Below are positions 59,720 to 64,000 of a DNA stretch of 64,000 nt, piece by piece; within the stretch, counting starts at the first letter, position 1; each line of letters opens with the position of its first letter. The notes beneath the pieces are model-generated. The model was not told the DNA's origin and ran no database searches. It saw only the letters and a list, made by a program, of their open reading frames with translations. Origin of the DNA: Kuschelorhynchus macadamiae (lineage: Eukaryota; Arthropoda; Insecta; Coleoptera; Curculionidae); NCBI GenBank assembly GCA_030620095.1, contig JAUTXW010000560.1:154009-218008 (forward strand), in the 5' to 3' direction. Both the position numbers and the translations under genes were made by a program.

Positions 59720-62700
59720 ATGCATAAGTGTGTAACATGTAATAAAGTCTTTACTAGAAAGGATAATTTACTGCGACATATTAAAAAACATGTTAACGGA
59801 AATTCCACAAAACTCAACAGTTGGTTGAAAAAACCAAAGCTTGTTAAAGGTAAGAACATTTTATTTTTCATGTCATATTTTGTAAAATATTTTGTAAAAT
59901 ATTTTTTTCTTAATTTATATAGATTCTACAAATATTGTAAAATATTGTAAAGAATGCAAGAAAAATATAAACCAAAGTCTATGGGGTGGACATCTTCGAT
60001 CTAGTGTGCACAAGAACAATTCCAAAATAGGCTTGGAGGAAGGTGTTGAAATTATCAAGTCAGCATTCAGGGAACGAATAATATCTTATAGGATTTCCTC
60101 ACACCAAAACTTCATAAATGTGAAAGAATATTTTCAACATTTGGAATACAAAATTGCACATCTAATAGATCAAGAACTGCAGAAACATAAATGTATCAAG
60201 CTAAATATGGAACTGTTCGGTTTCTATTTTAACCCCAGCAGCGACAGCTATGATGTCAAATCTTTTAATGCGCCGTTCCAAGTCATTTGCCAGGGATATC
60301 AGAAAAAAGAACTGTTAGAGCAAATCTGCACCATTATTGACCAGAAAGCTGACGAATTTGCAGAAAGAGATTCAGGTAAAGAATTTATTTTCGATTTTAC
60401 AACAGCAACAAAAAAGTAATTTTTTAATTTTTACGTTGCAGGATGGGCTTTGATGAATTTACTTCATTTGGAAATTAATGTTAACAAGCACAATCCGCTG
60501 AGAGCCTCATCTTTTATCGAACTTCCTCAAGAGATCAAGAGACGTCAAGCTGTGATCAACATTAGGAATGATGACAACTTTTGCTTCGCCTGGGCAGTTG
60601 TGTCTGCTCTTCACCAACCACGAGGATTAGATTTTGAAACTTCATCCTACCCACACTACTCTTCTGTTTTGGATATGTCAGGTATAGAATTTCCAATGTT
60701 GCTAAAGAACATTAAGATTTTTGAAGAAAAAAATAACATTTCTATTAATGTATATGGATTAGAAATTATAAATCCTAAAAAGGGGTATGAAGTAATTGGT
60801 CCACTTTATTATTCATCGAATAAAAAAATCAACATGTCAATTTATTGTTAATAAGTGATGATGATGAAAAAACTTTTCATTATTGCTATATTAAAGATTT
60901 ATCAAAACTAGTTTCTGCACAAATTTCTAAACATCACGGAAAAAAATATATTTGCGATGGTTGTTTACAATATTTCCCTACAGAAGAAAATTTATTACAA
61001 CACAATAGCTATGATTGTGATCATTTACGAATTAACCTACCTTCTAAAGAATTAATAAAAGATAAGTTTGGAAACTATTCATATGATAATATTTTGAAAT
61101 TTGTAAATTATCATAAACAAATGAAAGTTCCTTTCGTGGTGTATGCAGATTTTGAATGCATTTTAAAGCCTTTAAATAATGACAATGTTGATAAAAATCC
61201 TAATACTTCATACACCTTAAAACAATATGAACATATTCCACATTCATTTGCCTATTACATTAAATGTTCCTTCGACGATAATTATTCTAAATTTGAAAAA
61301 TATAGAGGTCAAAATTGTGATACATTATTTATAAATTCTTTAGAAAGAGATGTGTATAACATATACAATAAATATTTAAAGGCTCCTAAAAAAATGATCC
61401 CTTTGAACGAACTGGACAAAATTTATCATAACTATGAAAAAGTTTGTCATATTTGTAATAAACCTCTTTTAAATGACAGGGTTGCAGATCATTGTCATAT
61501 AACCGGTCTTTATAGAGGTCCAGCTCATTCACTCTGCAACATAAATTACAGAATACCTAACTTTATTCCAGTTATATTGCATAATTTGCGTAATTATGAT
61601 TCTCATCTATTTCTTAAAAAATTATGCTTAAACAAAGAACAACTAACAGTTATCGCACAAAACAAGGAAAAATATATTTCATTTGAAAAGCTTATTCATG
61701 TGGATAACTATTTTGATAAAAAGACACAAAAGGCTAAGAAAAAAATATATCATTAAGGTTTATTGATTCTTTTCAATTTCTATCCCATTCTTTATCAAAA
61801 CTCTCTGAAAGCTTAAAAGATGAACAATGTAAGGAAATAAAAAAAATTTTCAATGATGAAGAAAGATTTAAACTTATTCGGCAAAAAGGTGTATTTCCTT
61901 ACAGTTATATTGATGATTATTTAAAATTAGAAGAAACAACTTTACCTCAGAAAGACCAATTTTATAATACTTTAACGGATGAGCACATCAGTGATGCAGA
62001 ATACCAAAGAGCTGTAAAGGTTTGGCAATTGTTTAAATGTGAATCTCTTGGTCAATACTCCGACGTTTACTTACTCTCTGATACTTTACTTTTGGCAGAT
62101 ATTTTTGAAAATTTTAGAAGCACTTGTTTATCCACATATAAGCTCGATCCAGCTCATTTTTACACTTTTCCAGGTTTATCCTGGGAGGCGTGTTTGCGTT
62201 ATACTGGAATAGAGTTAGAATTGTTAACTGATCCAGATATGATACACTTTTTCAAAAAAAGCGTTCGCGGTGGTGTGAGCTCTTGCATTTGTAGAAAATC
62301 TGAAGCTAATAACCCATTTCTTTTAAATTTTGATCCTTTAAAGCCAACTAAATACATAATTTATTATGATGCAACAAATTTGTATGGTTATGCAATGTCA
62401 CAGCACATTCCAACGGGAGATTTTGTTTGGTTAACAGATAAAGAAATCAATGATTTAAATATTATGAATATTTCTAAAAAATCTAATAAGGGATATGTTT
62501 TAGAAGTTGATTTAGAATATCCTACAAGTCTACATTCCTATCATAACGATTTTCCGTTTTGTCCAGAAAACTTTAAACCGCCAAATTCTAAATGCATAAA
62601 ATTAATACCCAATTTAAATGATAAATCAAAATATGTTATTCACTATCAATTATTAAAACAATGTTTGGAACATGGACTCAAGTTAACTAAAGTTCATAGA

Positions 62701-63632
62701 GTTTTACAGTTTTCTCAATCTGATTGGTTGAAAAAATATATAGACTTGAATTCAAGATTAAGAAATGATTCAAAGAATGAATTTGATCGTAATACTTACA
62801 AGTTGGCAAATAATAGTATTTATGGCAAGACTATGGAAAATGTTGATAGGAGAATTGACGTAAGACTTGTTACAGAGTGGGAAAAAAATAGAAGAAAAGA
62901 TGGTGCTGAGAATTTAATTGCAAAACCATATTTCAAGGACTTAACAATATTTTCTGAAAACTTGGTAGCTATTCAAATGCAAAAGATTCAAGTTACTTAC
63001 AATAAACCAATATATGTAGGCTTCTCAATATTAGATATATCTAAAACTGTCATGTATGATTTCTTTTATAATTTTTTAAAACCTCTTTATCAGGAAAATA
63101 TTTCACTTTTATACACCGATACCGATTCGTTCATTTTAGAAGTCACAACTCCAAATATTTATTCTGACATGATAAAAAATATTCACAAATTTGACACATC
63201 TAATTATGAATTTAATAATATTCATGAAATGCCTATTACAAAGTCAGTTATAGGAAAATTCAAAGATGAATATGCTGGTGAACCCATTACTGCTTTCTTT
63301 GGTACTGGAGCAAAAGCATATTGTATTAAAACGGAAAACAGTTTAACAAAAAAGCAAAAGGTGTTAAAAAAAGTGCAATTAAAAAGCAGTTGGATTTTAT
63401 TCATTATAAAGATGTTGTTGAAAATCATTCTAAAACCTTTTGTTCAATGTATGTTTTTCGATCTAGACAACATACAATTTTTACAGAGTTAATTAATAAA
63501 TTGGCTTTGAGTTCCGAAGATGATAAGCGGTATAAAATTCCCTATAGTTTTAATACATTAGCTTGGGGACACCAAGATATTGCTTTGTATCAATGGAATG
63601 CAGAACATGAAGATTTAGATATATTTATGTAG
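59702..63632 (+). CDS. Protein-primed-type family B DNA polymerase (Polinton/adintovirus-like)
   Basis: Three exons: 59702-59849, 59923-60375, 60442-63632, with 73- and 66-base GT-AG introns. If three one-base A losses (60822-60828, 61739-61745, 63348-63353) are discounted, it is about 1,264 residues. Domains in order: a C2H2 finger (CVTCNKVFTRKDNLLRHIKK), a second Cys/His cluster (CKECKKN..H..H), a conserved N-terminal region around NIRNDDNFCFAWAVVSALHQ, and CDGCLQYF. Next come Exo I (VYADFECILKP), an endonuclease-VII-like zinc module (CHIC..DHCHITGLYRGPAHSLCN), Exo II (HNLRNYDSH) and Exo III (YLLSDTLLL). The polymerase motifs are A (YYDATNLYGYAM), B (KLANNSIYGKTMEN) and C (YTDTDS), plus a K-x-Y box (GAKAY). 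All catalytic Asp are present. It replicates linear protein-primed genomes in related elements. The copy looks young. Confidence 0.85.
59850..59922 (+). other. Spliceosomal intron 1 of the DNA polymerase gene
   Basis: Donor AAAG/GTAAGA and acceptor TTTATATAG/ATTC. Splicing joins codon phases exactly and links the C2H2 finger to the second Cys/His cluster. Unspliced, the frame stops at 59950. Confidence 0.7.
60376..60441 (+). other. Spliceosomal intron 2 of the DNA polymerase gene
   Basis: Donor TTCAG/GTAAAG and acceptor TTTTTACGTTGCAG/GATGG. Joining gives an uninterrupted ERDSGWALMNLLHLEIN, a conserved stretch in this polymerase family. Unspliced, the frame ends at 60419. Confidence 0.8.
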
Positions 63633-63698
63633 ATATTATAAGGTATTTAAATTTGTTGTTTTTGAAACCAAAGTTAGTCTTCATAAGTCTTTCACAAA

Positions 63699-63964
63699 AT
63701 GTGCATAGAAACTTTTGACAAACAAATTGATAACAGTTATTTTGTAAATGTTTTTATTGTGGTATTGAAATTTTTGATTGGTTAAGTTATGATGATCCTA
63801 TTGTGGAGCATAAGAAATTTGCTAGGAATTGTGATTTAAATAACTGTTTATGGAAAAATAGGAATCGAATAATTGTAACCATTCAAAATAAGTCTTCAAG
63901 CTACACATTTTATATAGTATTATTAATATCCTTATTTATGAACTTTTACATATATTTAAATTAA
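63699..63964 (+). CDS. BIR-domain (inhibitor-of-apoptosis type) protein, partial/frameshifted
   Basis: The frame from 63749 reads CFYCGIEIFDWLSYDDPIVE and then H..FARNC. This is an exact BIR zinc-binding pattern C-x2-C-x16-H-x6-C (63749-63832), with the usual G after the second Cys, the W, and the DDP..EH block. The preceding frame from ATG 63699 (MCIETFDKQIDNSYFV) supplies the expected upstream T-F segment. It is offset by one base, so a single base is missing in the A-run at 63746-63748. After the domain the frame runs to a TAA near 63962. BIR domains bind and block caspases or act in cell division; viral and cellular IAPs often pair BIR with RING. It lies 70 bases after the polymerase on the same strand. 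A host origin cannot be excluded. Confidence 0.7.
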
Positions 63965-64000
63965 GTATTTTATTGTTATTTTTTTACAACTGCTTTTGCT

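Overview
The window is a strongly AT-rich piece of an arthropod nuclear genome, most likely an insect. Supporting signs are a spliced metazoan mitochondrial-carrier gene with GT-AG introns, a 90-bp array of the insect telomere motif (TTAGG, seen here as CCTAA), long (AT)n microsatellites and dense Penelope-like, LINE, Tc1/IS630, pogo, hAT and CACTG-type transposon remnants. A beetle is plausible, but the order cannot be fixed from the sequence alone.

One conventional host gene is present: a six-exon SLC25A38 (mitochondrial glycine carrier) on the + strand, 17574-27760. Its exons join cleanly into a 287-residue protein. Introns 4 and 5 hold TE debris, a 141-bp (AT)n tract and a broken partial copy of exon 5.

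Region by region: 1.4-2.0 kb, LINE RT remnant (-). 4.4-9.3 kb, nested and head-to-head Penelope-like elements. 10.1-11.0 kb, LINE RT remnant (-). 14.7-15.2 kb, mariner-like remnant. 17.6-27.8 kb, SLC25A38. 29.1-32.6 kb, a 3.5-kb element with very long terminal inverted repeats, with a foldback element and a 314-bp (AT)n inside. 33.4 kb, Penelope endonuclease scrap. 35.5-38.1 kb, pogo-like transposase pieces. 39.4-41.2 kb, candidate TIR element carrying a nested foldback MITE. 44.0-46.2 kb, IS630/Tc1-like transposon. 47.0-49.3 kb, a CACTG-ended transposon around a broken gene of an uncharacterised multicopy arthropod family. 51.5-52.4 kb, hAT/ZMYM1-like remnant. 55.1-55.7 kb, Penelope fragment.

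The most notable block is about 55.9-64.0 kb. It has a RING-finger ORF, a cysteine-rich acidic ORF on the opposite strand, an interstitial telomeric array between G-runs, a repeat-containing acidic ORF, a protein-primed-type family B DNA polymerase with two small spliceosomal introns and an N-terminal zinc finger, and, at the window edge, a BIR (inhibitor-of-apoptosis) zinc-finger domain. This looks like part of an integrated Polinton/adintovirus-like large DNA element carrying apoptosis/ubiquitin-type accessory genes. Integrase, packaging ATPase, protease and capsid genes are not in the window, so the assignment is partial. The polymerase and BIR frames are broken by four one-base losses, all of the same sign and all in A-runs, which may be assembly errors rather than decay.
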